Of a stretch of DNA of 8,501 nucleotides, positions 1-7,468 are shown piece after piece. The notes below the pieces were generated by a model, which was not told the origin of the DNA, made no database searches, and was given only the letters and a program-made list of their open reading frames with translations. This DNA comes from Alphaproteobacteria bacterium UBA2964 (lineage in GTDB: Bacteria; Pseudomonadota; Alphaproteobacteria; MPNO01; UBA2964), in assembly GCA_002348425.1 (NCBI GenBank), contig DEBE01000069.1:1-8501 (forward strand), in the 5' to 3' direction. A program made the position numbers and the translations under genes. Numbering within the stretch: position 1 is the stretch's first letter; the number at the start of each line of letters is the position of its first letter.

Positions 1-711
1 AATGCATTAAAATTGGACGTTGAATATGTGCCCGTTAAATCTTATGCAGCTGCGGTTACAGCCTTTCGTAACAATCAGGTCCAGCTTGCATGGTTTGGTG
101 GGTTGTCTGGAGTGCGTGCCCGTCAACTCGTTAAGGGTTCGAGAGCGATTGCACAGGGGAAAAAAGACCCATTCTTTGAGACATATTTTATCGCACACAA
201 AAGTACAGGACTAAAGTTCTCTAAAAATTTCCCCAAAGCTATAGCAGGTAAGACCTTTACTTTTGGTTCAAAGGGGTCAACTTCTGGTCGGCTGATGCCA
301 GAATACCATATACGAAAAGCTTTTGGTAAAACACCCGATAAGGTTTTTAAGCGAGTTGGCTTTAGTGGCAATCACTCTCGGACCGTCGCTTTGGTGCAGT
401 CAGGTGCTTATGAAGTGGGCGCAACAAACTTCAAGGTTTGGAAGCGCGAACTTAAGAGTGGTAAAATTGACCCCAAGAAGATTAGCGTGATTTGGATTAC
501 ACCAGGGTATCCAGATTACAATTGGTCTATTCGTGGAGATGTAGATCAAAAGTTTGGAAAAGGATTTGCTAAAAAAGTTCAAGGGGCTCTACTAGCAATG
601 AGTGATCCAGATTTATTAAAGTCTTTTCCACGGTCGAGTTTTATCTCTGCTAAGAACTCCGACTTTGCCCCAATTAAAGAGACAGCAAAGAAACTTGGTC
701 TAATTGATTAG
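1..711 (+). CDS. PhnD-like ABC transporter periplasmic binding protein, putative selenium-compound binder (5' partial)
   Basis: This is the solute-binding component of an ABC importer and would act in the periplasm. The frame is open from base 1 (Asn-Ala-Leu-Lys...) to TAG at 709-711, giving 236 residues. PhnD-family proteins are usually near 290-300, so about 50-60 N-terminal residues including the signal peptide lie outside the window. Seen features fit PhnD-type binding proteins: an early segment VPVKSYAAAVTAFRNNQVQL then AWFGGLSGVRA, a central FGSKGSTSGRLMPEYH that matches the 'S.SG...P' ligand-loop region, and GFSGNHSRTVALVQSGAYEVG near the middle. It is followed 15 nt later by an ABC ATPase, then a PhnE-like permease and selD. 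From that context I infer a selenium oxyanion or related selenium compound as ligand. Phosphonate or phosphite binding cannot be excluded from sequence alone. Family assignment is strong; substrate is inference. Confidence 0.88.
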   Translation, partial: NALKLDVEYVPVKSYAAAVTAFRNNQVQLAWFGGLSGVRARQLVKGSRAIAQGKKDPFFETYFIAHKSTGLKFSKNFPKAIAGKTFTFGSKGSTSGRLMPEYHIRKAFGKTPDKVFKRVGFSGNHSRTVALVQSGAYEVGATNFKVWKRELKSGKIDPKKISVIWITPGYPDYNWSIRGDVDQKFGKGFAKKVQGALLAMSDPDLLKSFPRSSFISAKNSDFAPIKETAKKLGLID

Positions 712-726
712 GTTGGCCAACTTCTA

Positions 727-1389
727 ATGTCTTTAGTTGAAATTCGAGAAGAAACGGTGGGCTATAAGGACTCACCGGTTCTTCAAGATGTTGAATTGTC
801 TATTATCGCCGGAGAGCGTATTGCGTTGGTGGGCGAAAGTGGTTCTGGTAAAACGACTCTTCTGAACCTAATTCACTCCAAACTGAAAGGAGAGTCTTCC
901 TTAGTGCCTCAAGAGCTTGGATTAGTTCAGGCGCTAACTGTTTTTCACAATGTATATATGGGGCGTTTACATGAGTGTTCGGTATGGCGAAATCTCCGAA
1001 ATCTTTTGGTACCATTAAAAGAAGATATCAGGTTAGTGTTACCGATACTTAAATTACTACGCATGGAAGATAAGATTCACAGCAGTGTGGGAGAATTATC
1101 GGGGGGACAACAGCAGCGGACGGCAGTTGGCCGTGCATTGTTCCATACCGGAAATGTTCTCCTCGCGGATGAACCGGTTTCGGCTGTGGATGAACATCAA
1201 GGTCGGGACATTTTAGAGGCTATAAGTATTAATAAGCCCACCGTTGTATTGGCGATGCATGATCGTGCGTTAGCTATTGAATTTGCTGATAGAGTTATCG
1301 GAATTAAGGATGGTCGGGTAGCACTTGATCAAGCGGCGCTTGATATGAAACCTAGTGACCTCGATCATCTCTATCAAAATAAAAATTAA
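727..1389 (+). CDS. ABC transporter ATP-binding protein, compact PhnC-like
   Basis: This 220-residue ATPase would power the importer on the cytoplasmic face of the inner membrane. All core motifs are present: a likely A-loop tyrosine (Tyr13), Walker A GESGSGKTT at 36-44, Q-loop glutamine Gln62 in LVPQELGL, signature LSGGQQQR at 124-131, Walker B VLLADEP with catalytic Glu149, D-loop around SAVD (152-155) and switch His178 in LAMHD. The spacing from Walker A lysine (42) to the Q-loop glutamine (62) is only 20 residues; about 40 is normal. The hairpin arm that usually sits between them is therefore nearly gone, which explains the short length. The ATG at 727 lacks a good Shine-Dalgarno and follows the binding-protein stop by 15 nt, so translation may be coupled. 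Its stop shares one base with the next start (TAATG). The PhnC-like label rests on motifs and on its PhnD- and PhnE-like partners. Confidence 0.92.
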   Translation: MSLVEIREETVGYKDSPVLQDVELSIIAGERIALVGESGSGKTTLLNLIHSKLKGESSLVPQELGLVQALTVFHNVYMGRLHECSVWRNLRNLLVPLKEDIRLVLPILKLLRMEDKIHSSVGELSGGQQQRTAVGRALFHTGNVLLADEPVSAVDEHQGRDILEAISINKPTVVLAMHDRALAIEFADRVIGIKDGRVALDQAALDMKPSDLDHLYQNKN

Positions 1390-2870
1390 TGACTTTTAGG
1401 TCTGCGGGATCACCATTAGCTAAAACTACAAAGATCTTTCTGGGTGTTGCTTTTATCTGTTTGATTTTTTCTGACGTAGCAATCACGACGGTAGATCCTT
1501 GGGATGAATTTAAGCGTTTGTTATTAGGTTTTCTTACTCCGGACTTCTATGCCACAGACAATATTATTCAAGCCATCGCTTACACGCTGGCCTTTGCATT
1601 TCTAGGTGTAACGTTATCGAATGTTATTGGTTTAATATTAGCCTTTCTTTTTCATAACCCTATAATCAGAGCGGGGTGCGCCATTGTTCGCGCAGTTCAT
1701 GAATTGTTCTGGGCCCTTATCTTCCTGCAAATGTTTGGCTTGTCTCCGCTGACAGGTATTTTAGCAATTGCTATTCCGTATGCTGGGATTATTGCCAAGG
1801 TGTATGCGGAAATATTGGAAGAGGCTGATCCTGCTCCCATGAAGACAGCACCGGCGGGAACGAGCGCTCTCTCTGCGTTCTTATTTGTAAGGTTACCTGA
1901 TGCTTGGGCACACTTTCGATCGTATTCCATGTATCGATTAGAATGTGGAATTCGTTCCAGTGCCGTGCTCGGTTTCATTGGTTTGCCCACGCTAGGTTTC
2001 CATTTGGAAACCGCTTTCAAAGAAGGTCAGTATTCTGAGGTAGCTGCGATATTATTTCTATTTTATCTTGTTATTGCCACGATGCGCTTCTGGATGAAAC
2101 GGCCTTTGCTGCCGATTTATCTCATAGGTGCGGCTATCATTTTGCCCTGGGGCACAACATTCTCTTTGTCTCATATTGTCCGGTTTCTTACGGAGGACAT
2201 CATACCTTACCCGATTCGAAATGGTGAAGGCTGGGAGGGATTGTCAGATTGGCTTCAGATGATGGTTTTTGATCAAGCAATTCCGGGTACAATCGCCACT
2301 GTTCAGTTGACTATGATTGCTTTGGTTGCGACTGGATTTCTTACTATCCTTCTTTTTCCGCTGATATCGCCACTACTACTGGGAAGGATACCACGTTTTT
2401 TGGGCCATCTTTTTTTAGTTATTGCGCGCTCTACGCCAGAATATATTCTAGCCTTTATACTACTCCAGCTTTGGGGCCCCTCAATGCTACCCGCTATTGT
2501 GGCGCTGACCGTTCATAATGGTGCAATTATTGGGCATTTAATTGGTCGCTATACAGAAACGGTGAAGCTTCGTTTGGACGCGGTTAAGGGTTTTAATCGC
2601 TATACTTACGAGGTTTTACCACGCGTTTACCGTCCAATGCTGGCTCTACTTTTTTACCGTTGGGAAGTTATTATGCGTGAAACGGCAATCTTGGGTATAT
2701 TAGGGATAGCAACGTTAGGATTTTATGTTGACAGTGCATTCGCGGACTTGAGATTTGATCGCGCGATGTTTCTTATTGCAATTACGGCCTTGCTAAATAT
2801 TTGTATCGATGTCATTTCGCGGACTGTCAGAAGCAAGTTGCGGCTTCAAACAAGTTTAAAACAACAGTGA
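1389..2870 (+). CDS. ABC transporter permease, two fused PhnE-like halves
   Basis: This 493-residue inner-membrane protein is hydrophobic throughout and is built as a tandem duplication of a binding-protein-dependent permease domain. The first half covers roughly residues 55-235 and the second 295-480, joined by a hydrophobic stretch near 238-256 and a soluble link. The duplication shows in matched segments: SSAVLGFIGLPTLGF (190-204) and ETAILGILGIATLGF (431-445), both followed by an acidic or polar stretch ending in 'AF'. EAA-type loops that dock on the ATPase lie at about 141-170 (EILEEADPAPMKTAP then a G-x-S stretch ending VRLP) and 390-412 (ETVKLRLDAVKGFNRYTYEV then LPRV). Single PhnE proteins run about 270 residues, so this fused form can make the whole channel from one chain. 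Its ATG overlaps the ATPase stop by one base. Substrate is inferred to be a selenium compound from the adjacent selD. Confidence 0.92.
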   Translation: MTFRSAGSPLAKTTKIFLGVAFICLIFSDVAITTVDPWDEFKRLLLGFLTPDFYATDNIIQAIAYTLAFAFLGVTLSNVIGLILAFLFHNPIIRAGCAIVRAVHELFWALIFLQMFGLSPLTGILAIAIPYAGIIAKVYAEILEEADPAPMKTAPAGTSALSAFLFVRLPDAWAHFRSYSMYRLECGIRSSAVLGFIGLPTLGFHLETAFKEGQYSEVAAILFLFYLVIATMRFWMKRPLLPIYLIGAAIILPWGTTFSLSHIVRFLTEDIIPYPIRNGEGWEGLSDWLQMMVFDQAIPGTIATVQLTMIALVATGFLTILLFPLISPLLLGRIPRFLGHLFLVIARSTPEYILAFILLQLWGPSMLPAIVALTVHNGAIIGHLIGRYTETVKLRLDAVKGFNRYTYEVLPRVYRPMLALLFYRWEVIMRETAILGILGIATLGFYVDSAFADLRFDRAMFLIAITALLNICIDVISRTVRSKLRLQTSLKQQ

Positions 2871-2887
2871 GGTTTTAGTATAGGATT

Positions 2888-5155
2888 ATGCAAAATTCTG
2901 AGACACCAACTGTAAAAGATCTAGTGTTAATTGGTGGTGGTCATAGCCACGTGGCAGTTCTGAAGCGATTTGGTATGAAGCCGCTGCCCGGGATTAGGCT
3001 GACTTTGATTTGTCGTGATGCGCATACACCCTATTCGGGAATGTTGCCGGGTTATGTGGCTGGCCATTATTCCTATGATGAAGCCCATATTGATCTTGGT
3101 AGCTTGGCAAGATTTGCCGGGGCAAGGTTTTACCATAGTACTGTTACTGGACTGGACCCCGAAAATAAAAAAATAATTTGTGATAATCGGCCCCCGGTTC
3201 AATATGACATAGCCTCAATTAATTCAGGTTCGACGCCGAATACGAGCGACGTCGCTGGTGCAGATGGGATAGTGGTACCAGTAAAACCGATCAATTTATT
3301 CCTGGATCGTTGGGAGGTATTACGGGATCGAGTTTTAAACCAGCAGCGTCCCATTACGATCGCAGTCGTAGGCGCGGGTGCTGGCGGTGTGGAAATTCTT
3401 CTAGCGACGCAATTTCGCATGGAACGTTTGTTAAAAAATGCAAACAAACCCTTAGGACAAATTACCTATCATTTATTCAGCAATTCCCCTGAAATAATGC
3501 CCACCCATAATTCCGCGGTGCGTTCCTATTTTGATAACGTTTTACAGGAGCGCGGTGTTCTAGTGCATAAAAATGATTCTGTCATCGAGGTGTCAGCTGG
3601 TGTTTTGAAGACGCAAAATGGAAAAGAGTTTGAAACGGATGAAATACTCTGGGTCACTGCTGCAGGGGCCCCCCGTTGGCCTGCTGATGCTGGTTTGAAT
3701 GTAAATCAAGACGGTTTTATCAGGGTAGGTGATACCCTCCAGTCAATCTCACATCCAGATATTTTTGCCGCTGGTGATATTGCCGCGATGGTTAACTATC
3801 CACGTCCAAAATCAGGGGTATTCGCCGTCAGACAGGGACAATACCTAGAACGTAATCTGAGGAGGGCCTTACTTTCAAAAAGTCTAGTAAAATTCCATCC
3901 ACAAAAGCATTTCCTTAGTCTGATTTCTACTGGTGATAAATATGCGGTTGCCTCGCGAGGAAAATTTAAGATCAAAGGCTTTAATGTCTGGAGGTGGAAA
4001 GACTGGATAGATCGCCGATTTATGAAAAAATTTAACGATTTGCCAGAAATGAAGGAACAAACCCAGACGGGTTTGCCCGATGGTCTAGCCAGTAAGGAAT
4101 TGGTTAAGGAAATATCTTCTATAGCAATGCGTTGTGGAGGTTGTGGGGCTAAAGTTGGTGCGAATGTATTAACGCGCGCGCTGGGCAACCTGAAACCGGC
4201 TCCGAGAGACGACATCCTGATTGGTTTGCACGAGCCTGATGATGCGGCAGTAATTGAAGTGCCCCGGGGTAAAGTTATGGTGCACACCGTTGATTATTTT
4301 CGGTCGATGATCGATGACCCATACGTATTTGGTAAAATTGCTGCCAATCACAGTCTTGGAGATATTTTTGCTATGGGAGGAGAGCCTCAGACTGCGCTAG
4401 CGGTAGCAACTGTTCCTTTTGGTGTAGAAGAAAAAATTGAGGATACTCTGGTCCAAATGATGACTGGTGCGATGGAAATTCTAAATGATACAAATTGTTC
4501 GTTGGTTGGTGGTCATACGAGTGAGGGGCCAGAGCTTAGCCTTGGTTTTGCTGTAAATGGACTAATTGATAAAGATAAAATCATGCGCAAAGGGGGAATG
4601 CAGCCGGGTGATAAATTAATTGTAACCAAACCAATCGGAACAGGTACACTATTTGCTGCAGACATGCGCCATAAGGCGAAGGGGCGTTGGATCGGTGCTG
4701 CTCTGAAACATATGGTGATGTCGAATTACCTAGGGGCACAATGTCTTATTGAACATGGATCTCGTGCTGCTACAGATATTACTGGTTTTGGCTTGCTAGG
4801 ACACCTTGTTGAGATGGTGAGAGCCTCTGAGGTAGACGTGGTTATAGATTTAGATGCAGTACCGCTGATGGATGGCGCAATTGATACTGTTAAAGACGGT
4901 ATACTCTCCTCTCTTCAGCCACAAAATGTTAGATTGCGCAGGGCGATATCAAATATAGAAGAAGCTGGTAAAGATCCGCGATATCCGTTGCTGTTTGATC
5001 CTCAGACAGCTGGCGGGCTCCTTGCTAGTGTCCCGAAAGATAAGGCGACTACATGTGTCGATAGTCTCAGAAAATTAGGCTATGCGAGTACTGCGATCAT
5101 TGGTGAAGTGCTCGATCAATCTGAAAAGCTAGAGCCTATTACCGTGAAACTGTGA
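2888..5155 (+). CDS. selD: Fusion of pyridine nucleotide-disulfide oxidoreductase domain with selenophosphate synthetase (SelD)
   Basis: The C-terminal part (about 410-755) is a complete selenide, water dikinase: selenide + ATP + H2O gives selenophosphate + AMP + Pi. It carries MRCGGCGAKVG at 414-424, with Cys419 aligning to the E. coli catalytic Cys17 and Lys422 to Lys20. Also present are DDAAV with Asp451/452, DYF with Asp469, LGDIFAMGG with Asp492, GGHTSEGPE from 541 and DITGFGLLGH from 630. The catalytic position is cysteine, not selenocysteine. The N-terminal part (1 to about 390) is a two-dinucleotide oxidoreductase: FAD site GGGHSHV at 16-22, HTPYSGMLPG near 47-56, NAD(P) site GAGAGGVE at 162-169 and the second FAD motif DIFAAGDI at 291-298. 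This fusion is a known SelD architecture; the front domain may supply reduced selenium, which is inference. ATG 2888 follows the permease by 17 nt; the AGGA at 2882-2885 is only 2 nt away, so initiation may rely on coupling. Confidence 0.95.
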   Translation: MQNSETPTVKDLVLIGGGHSHVAVLKRFGMKPLPGIRLTLICRDAHTPYSGMLPGYVAGHYSYDEAHIDLGSLARFAGARFYHSTVTGLDPENKKIICDNRPPVQYDIASINSGSTPNTSDVAGADGIVVPVKPINLFLDRWEVLRDRVLNQQRPITIAVVGAGAGGVEILLATQFRMERLLKNANKPLGQITYHLFSNSPEIMPTHNSAVRSYFDNVLQERGVLVHKNDSVIEVSAGVLKTQNGKEFETDEILWVTAAGAPRWPADAGLNVNQDGFIRVGDTLQSISHPDIFAAGDIAAMVNYPRPKSGVFAVRQGQYLERNLRRALLSKSLVKFHPQKHFLSLISTGDKYAVASRGKFKIKGFNVWRWKDWIDRRFMKKFNDLPEMKEQTQTGLPDGLASKELVKEISSIAMRCGGCGAKVGANVLTRALGNLKPAPRDDILIGLHEPDDAAVIEVPRGKVMVHTVDYFRSMIDDPYVFGKIAANHSLGDIFAMGGEPQTALAVATVPFGVEEKIEDTLVQMMTGAMEILNDTNCSLVGGHTSEGPELSLGFAVNGLIDKDKIMRKGGMQPGDKLIVTKPIGTGTLFAADMRHKAKGRWIGAALKHMVMSNYLGAQCLIEHGSRAATDITGFGLLGHLVEMVRASEVDVVIDLDAVPLMDGAIDTVKDGILSSLQPQNVRLRRAISNIEEAGKDPRYPLLFDPQTAGGLLASVPKDKATTCVDSLRKLGYASTAIIGEVLDQSEKLEPITVKL

Positions 5156-6101
5156 TCTTTTTTAGTAAAGCCTGCCACGCCTGAGTTTCTCGCGATTGTT
5201 TGAAAAAACCCTGTCTTTTGATTATTTGGACAGTTAATCGTTTTAGAAACCTCGGATCCTGCTCCATTTTATCTAATAAGCATGCCAGGGCCTCTGTATT
5301 ACGAGTACAAAAGTAACCACCATAGTCTGCACCCAGTAGACCAATATTCCCGTCTATTTTTGATGCTATTATTGGTATGCCAGCCATAATTGCTTCCGAA
5401 ACGACATTGGCTCCCCCTTCCATTATTGAGCTTATGACCATCGCTTTACTAGTGCTCAACTGGCGTCGTACACGCCAAGAGGGGACATCCCCAAGTGAGA
5501 AAAATCGGGGATTGTGGCGTTGTTCCTTTTGCACTGCGTGAAGCCATTTTTTGTCATGTGCTTTTCCTAGGTGAATGATTCGAATTTTAGAATTCGGTTG
5601 AATAAACTTTGTTGCATATGCAGCACGCAGGGGATCCTTTTCATCTCTCAAATGTCCAATTACACAGATATCAAATGTTTTTTTAGAGGGCCTTTTTGGA
5701 AAGGGTAGTGGTTTGGCTGATTGATAAATAGTTGTCAGTTTCTTGGTATACTTTTTTGGGATGGCGTCTCCCACTAAATCATGAAGGCAAACCAAGGCGG
5801 TCGCGTTCTGCATAGAGTCTAAAGTTTCTTTAGGGTGGCTATGCTGAAAACTATAGATATCGGTCCCGGACAATAACACTATGAGGGGGTGTTTAGGATA
5901 TTTGACTGAAAATGCTTTTATTGATTTATGTGACCTCCAAGCATGAACAGCTATCATGACGTCGGCGCCTACCCCATCGTCTTCTTCCGAAATTTTGACT
6001 TTATGACCAAGAGATTTAAGAATGCGACCCCAACGCACCGCAGTAGTTCTATTACCAGAGCGGGATTTTTTTCCGGCCGGTGTTACGAGACTAATTTTCA
6101 A
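5139..6101 (-). CDS. senB: SenB-type glycosyltransferase (selenosugar synthase)
   Basis: This 320-residue GT-B glycosyltransferase matches the SenB family, which joins selenophosphate-derived selenium to a UDP-sugar (UDP-GlcNAc in the characterised selenoneine pathway) to form a selenosugar. Family traits I recognise: the N-terminus KISLVTPAGKKSRSGNRTTA (2-21) with RWGRILKSLGH after it; LSGTDIY at 77-83; GHLRDEKDPLRAA at 149-161; HNPRFFSLGDVP at 196-207; and the donor-site stretch MEGGANVVSEAIMAGIPIIA at 227-246, followed by GNIGLLGADYGGYF at 251-264. Length is normal. The start codon is TTG (6101-6099), chosen because the family begins 'MKI.LVTPA'. It lies 9 nt after the amidohydrolase stop, with only a weak GAG upstream, so coupling is likely. 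The 3' end overlaps selD by 17 bp tail-to-tail. Co-location with selD supports the assignment; the actual sugar donor and final product are not visible. Confidence 0.9.
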   Translation of the reverse strand: MKISLVTPAGKKSRSGNRTTAVRWGRILKSLGHKVKISEEDDGVGADVMIAVHAWRSHKSIKAFSVKYPKHPLIVLLSGTDIYSFQHSHPKETLDSMQNATALVCLHDLVGDAIPKKYTKKLTTIYQSAKPLPFPKRPSKKTFDICVIGHLRDEKDPLRAAYATKFIQPNSKIRIIHLGKAHDKKWLHAVQKEQRHNPRFFSLGDVPSWRVRRQLSTSKAMVISSIMEGGANVVSEAIMAGIPIIASKIDGNIGLLGADYGGYFCTRNTEALACLLDKMEQDPRFLKRLTVQIIKRQGFFKQSRETQAWQALLKKITVSR

Positions 6102-6110
6102 AATTAGCTC

Positions 6111-7361
6111 TCAGACAGGTAATATCGAGGCATCAGCCTCAAAGTATTCCCCTTGGCGAAAACAAAATGCGGGACGTAGTCTTCTGGTTGTCTTTACCTC
6201 TACATTACTGTTGTCTTTTAGGGTCCATTCTCCAGTTTCGTCATGAAGTACGGAAATATCTGCCGTGCGGCCGATACCAAGAGTTCCAAGTTCATGTGCC
6301 ATACCTATCATCTCAGCGCATTTAGATGAAACCATTGGTATGGTATCTTCCATTGCAACCCCTAAAGCCATGAGTTCCGTCATGGCATGACACATGCTAA
6401 ACTGTGCCTGCCCGGCAAAAAGGTGCATCTCGTCGTCAGGGTGTTCGTCGGGTGTGCCAGCTTCTGCGGGTACATGAGTATTATATCCATGCATATCAGC
6501 CCCGACCGTAGTCGGCAAAACGTTTGCATCAAGGACAGCGCGCGCCATGTCAAAGCTGAAATGCGATCCGTGTCCTATGTCGATAAGGACACCTTTATCG
6601 ATAGCTTCATTAACGATAGGGTGAAGTTTCCCTTCCTTATTGACAAATCCACCTGGGTGTCTTGTAAACGGATGAGCGAGAATGTCACCTTTCTCGATGA
6701 GGGCTACAATCTCTGGTAAACGAGCGTCCATATCAACATCAATTCCACCTTCCGTAGGCCAAAGTTCCCCGAGATGAATGTATACGGGGATACCCGCTTC
6801 TCGAGAAGCCTCCTTTGCTAATTCAAGTGTTTCAAGTCCCCAACGAGATATACCCCCCGGTTCGGCATGTGCCTTGATACCTTTAACGATATCCGTATTT
6901 GCTCTGGCAGCCTTGGCACAGGCCTTCACATCTATACCGCCGGGTCCATAAAGGTATGGATAATAATGGCCTTCTAGGCCTCCTACGGTATAAATAGAAA
7001 TAAAAGCTAACACGTTCGTTTTAGCCGGATTAGAGATAAAGTTTCTAAAACCTGGGAAGGTCATACAGCTCGGCCCGCCTTGATCAATCACTGTCGTGAC
7101 CCCCGACCGTACACCTACGAGATCTGGGTTTAAGCCAAATCGGCCACTAACATGTTCAAAAACATGGGCATGGGTGTCAATCATCCCTGGAATAACCAAC
7201 TTTCCCTTTGCGTCTATTACCTTAGAATTTTTATCCGCTAGTGAATTTTGGATGGCTGCTATCTTATTATCCTTAATACCTACATCAAGTTTTCCATCAA
7301 TTTTATTTGCGGGGTCGATCACCCGGCCGCCAGAAATTATGGTATCAAATTTTTTTTCCAT
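6111..7361 (-). CDS. Amidohydrolase/deacetylase family metallohydrolase
   Basis: This 416-residue cytoplasmic enzyme (no signal peptide) belongs to the amidohydrolase superfamily, closest by eye to the dihydroorotase-like/N-acyl deacetylase branch. Ligands for a binuclear metal centre are visible: DTHAHVFEH with His64 and His66, Lys163 in KGIKAHAEPGG (likely the carboxylated bridging lysine), His196 in VYIHLGE, His230 in DILAHPFTRHPGG, and Asp289 in GADMHGYN. The N-terminal strand segment IISGGRVIDPANKIDGKLDV (8-27) and KLVIPGMIDTHAH are typical, as is the C-terminal GTLGIGRTADISVL. The ATG at 7361 is chosen because it begins this classical N-terminus and has AGGGG 5 nt upstream. Known relatives cleave N-acyl amino acids or acetyl esters, so the substrate is open. 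It stands first in a two-gene unit with senB, which allows an N-acetyl selenosugar as substrate, but the divergent molybdenum hydroxylase offers a rival partnership. Confidence 0.88.
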   Translation of the reverse strand: MEKKFDTIISGGRVIDPANKIDGKLDVGIKDNKIAAIQNSLADKNSKVIDAKGKLVIPGMIDTHAHVFEHVSGRFGLNPDLVGVRSGVTTVIDQGGPSCMTFPGFRNFISNPAKTNVLAFISIYTVGGLEGHYYPYLYGPGGIDVKACAKAARANTDIVKGIKAHAEPGGISRWGLETLELAKEASREAGIPVYIHLGELWPTEGGIDVDMDARLPEIVALIEKGDILAHPFTRHPGGFVNKEGKLHPIVNEAIDKGVLIDIGHGSHFSFDMARAVLDANVLPTTVGADMHGYNTHVPAEAGTPDEHPDDEMHLFAGQAQFSMCHAMTELMALGVAMEDTIPMVSSKCAEMIGMAHELGTLGIGRTADISVLHDETGEWTLKDNSNVEVKTTRRLRPAFCFRQGEYFEADASILPV

Positions 7362-7366
7362 TTTAG

Positions 7367-7371
7367 CCCCT
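7367..7371 (-). promoter_or_regulatory. Ribosome binding site of the amidohydrolase gene
   Basis: On the minus strand AGGGG stands 5 nt upstream of ATG 7361. It supports starting the protein there, although the reading frame stays open for 180 more codons upstream. Confidence 0.65.
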
Positions 7372-7393
7372 AGAAAGTGTTTTACTCTCGATG

Positions 7394-7421
7394 ATGACAA
7401 AAGTTCTTGTATGCGGATAAT
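7394..7421 (+). promoter_or_regulatory. Candidate sigma70-type promoter for the molybdenum hydroxylase gene
   Basis: A -35-like ATGACA (7394-7399, 5 of 6 to consensus) and a -10-like GATAAT (7416-7421, 5 of 6) are separated by 16 nt. Transcription would start near 7428, leaving a leader of about 45 nt before the ATG at 7474. This is a by-eye match with no experimental support. Confidence 0.45.
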
Positions 7422-7445
7422 GAACTCCATAGCTCTGGTGATCAA
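7417..7445 (-). promoter_or_regulatory. Candidate promoter for the amidohydrolase-senB unit
   Basis: Read on the minus strand, TTGATC (7445-7440) and CATTAT (7422-7417) are separated by 17 nt. Each matches 4 of 6 consensus bases. The start would fall near 7410, about 50 nt before the ATG at 7361. Its -10 overlaps the -10 of the opposing promoter, so the two could compete for polymerase. The match is weak. Confidence 0.3.
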
Positions 7446-7463
7446 CAGTGATAAAAAAATATT

Positions 7464-7468
7464 AAGGA
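7464..7468 (+). promoter_or_regulatory. Ribosome binding site of the molybdenum hydroxylase gene
   Basis: AAGGA lies 5 nt before ATG 7474. It decides the start in favour of this ATG over the in-frame upstream ATG at 7420, which has no comparable site. Confidence 0.7.

Noticed and set aside
13..15. TTG at 13 as the true start of the binding protein
   Set aside because: The frame is open to base 1, no signal peptide would follow it, and the protein would lack the N-terminal part of the PhnD-like fold; the gene is simply cut by the window edge.
3796..4287. A 163-codon minus-strand open frame within selD
   Set aside because: It lies opposite the conserved linker and catalytic region of the fusion protein, has no recognisable domain, and is best explained as a shadow of the coding strand.
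5153..5155. TGA at the end of selD as a possible selenocysteine codon
   Set aside because: It sits at the normal C-terminus of SelD, readthrough adds only about 15 unrelated residues, and the catalytic site already has a cysteine codon.
5131..5166. Run of T residues after selD as a rho-independent terminator
   Set aside because: I could not find a convincing GC-rich stem before the T-run, and the run lies inside the senB coding sequence.
6387..6719. A 110-codon plus-strand open frame opposite the amidohydrolase
   Set aside because: The amidohydrolase frame here carries conserved metal-ligand motifs; the opposite frame is cysteine-rich and has no family character.
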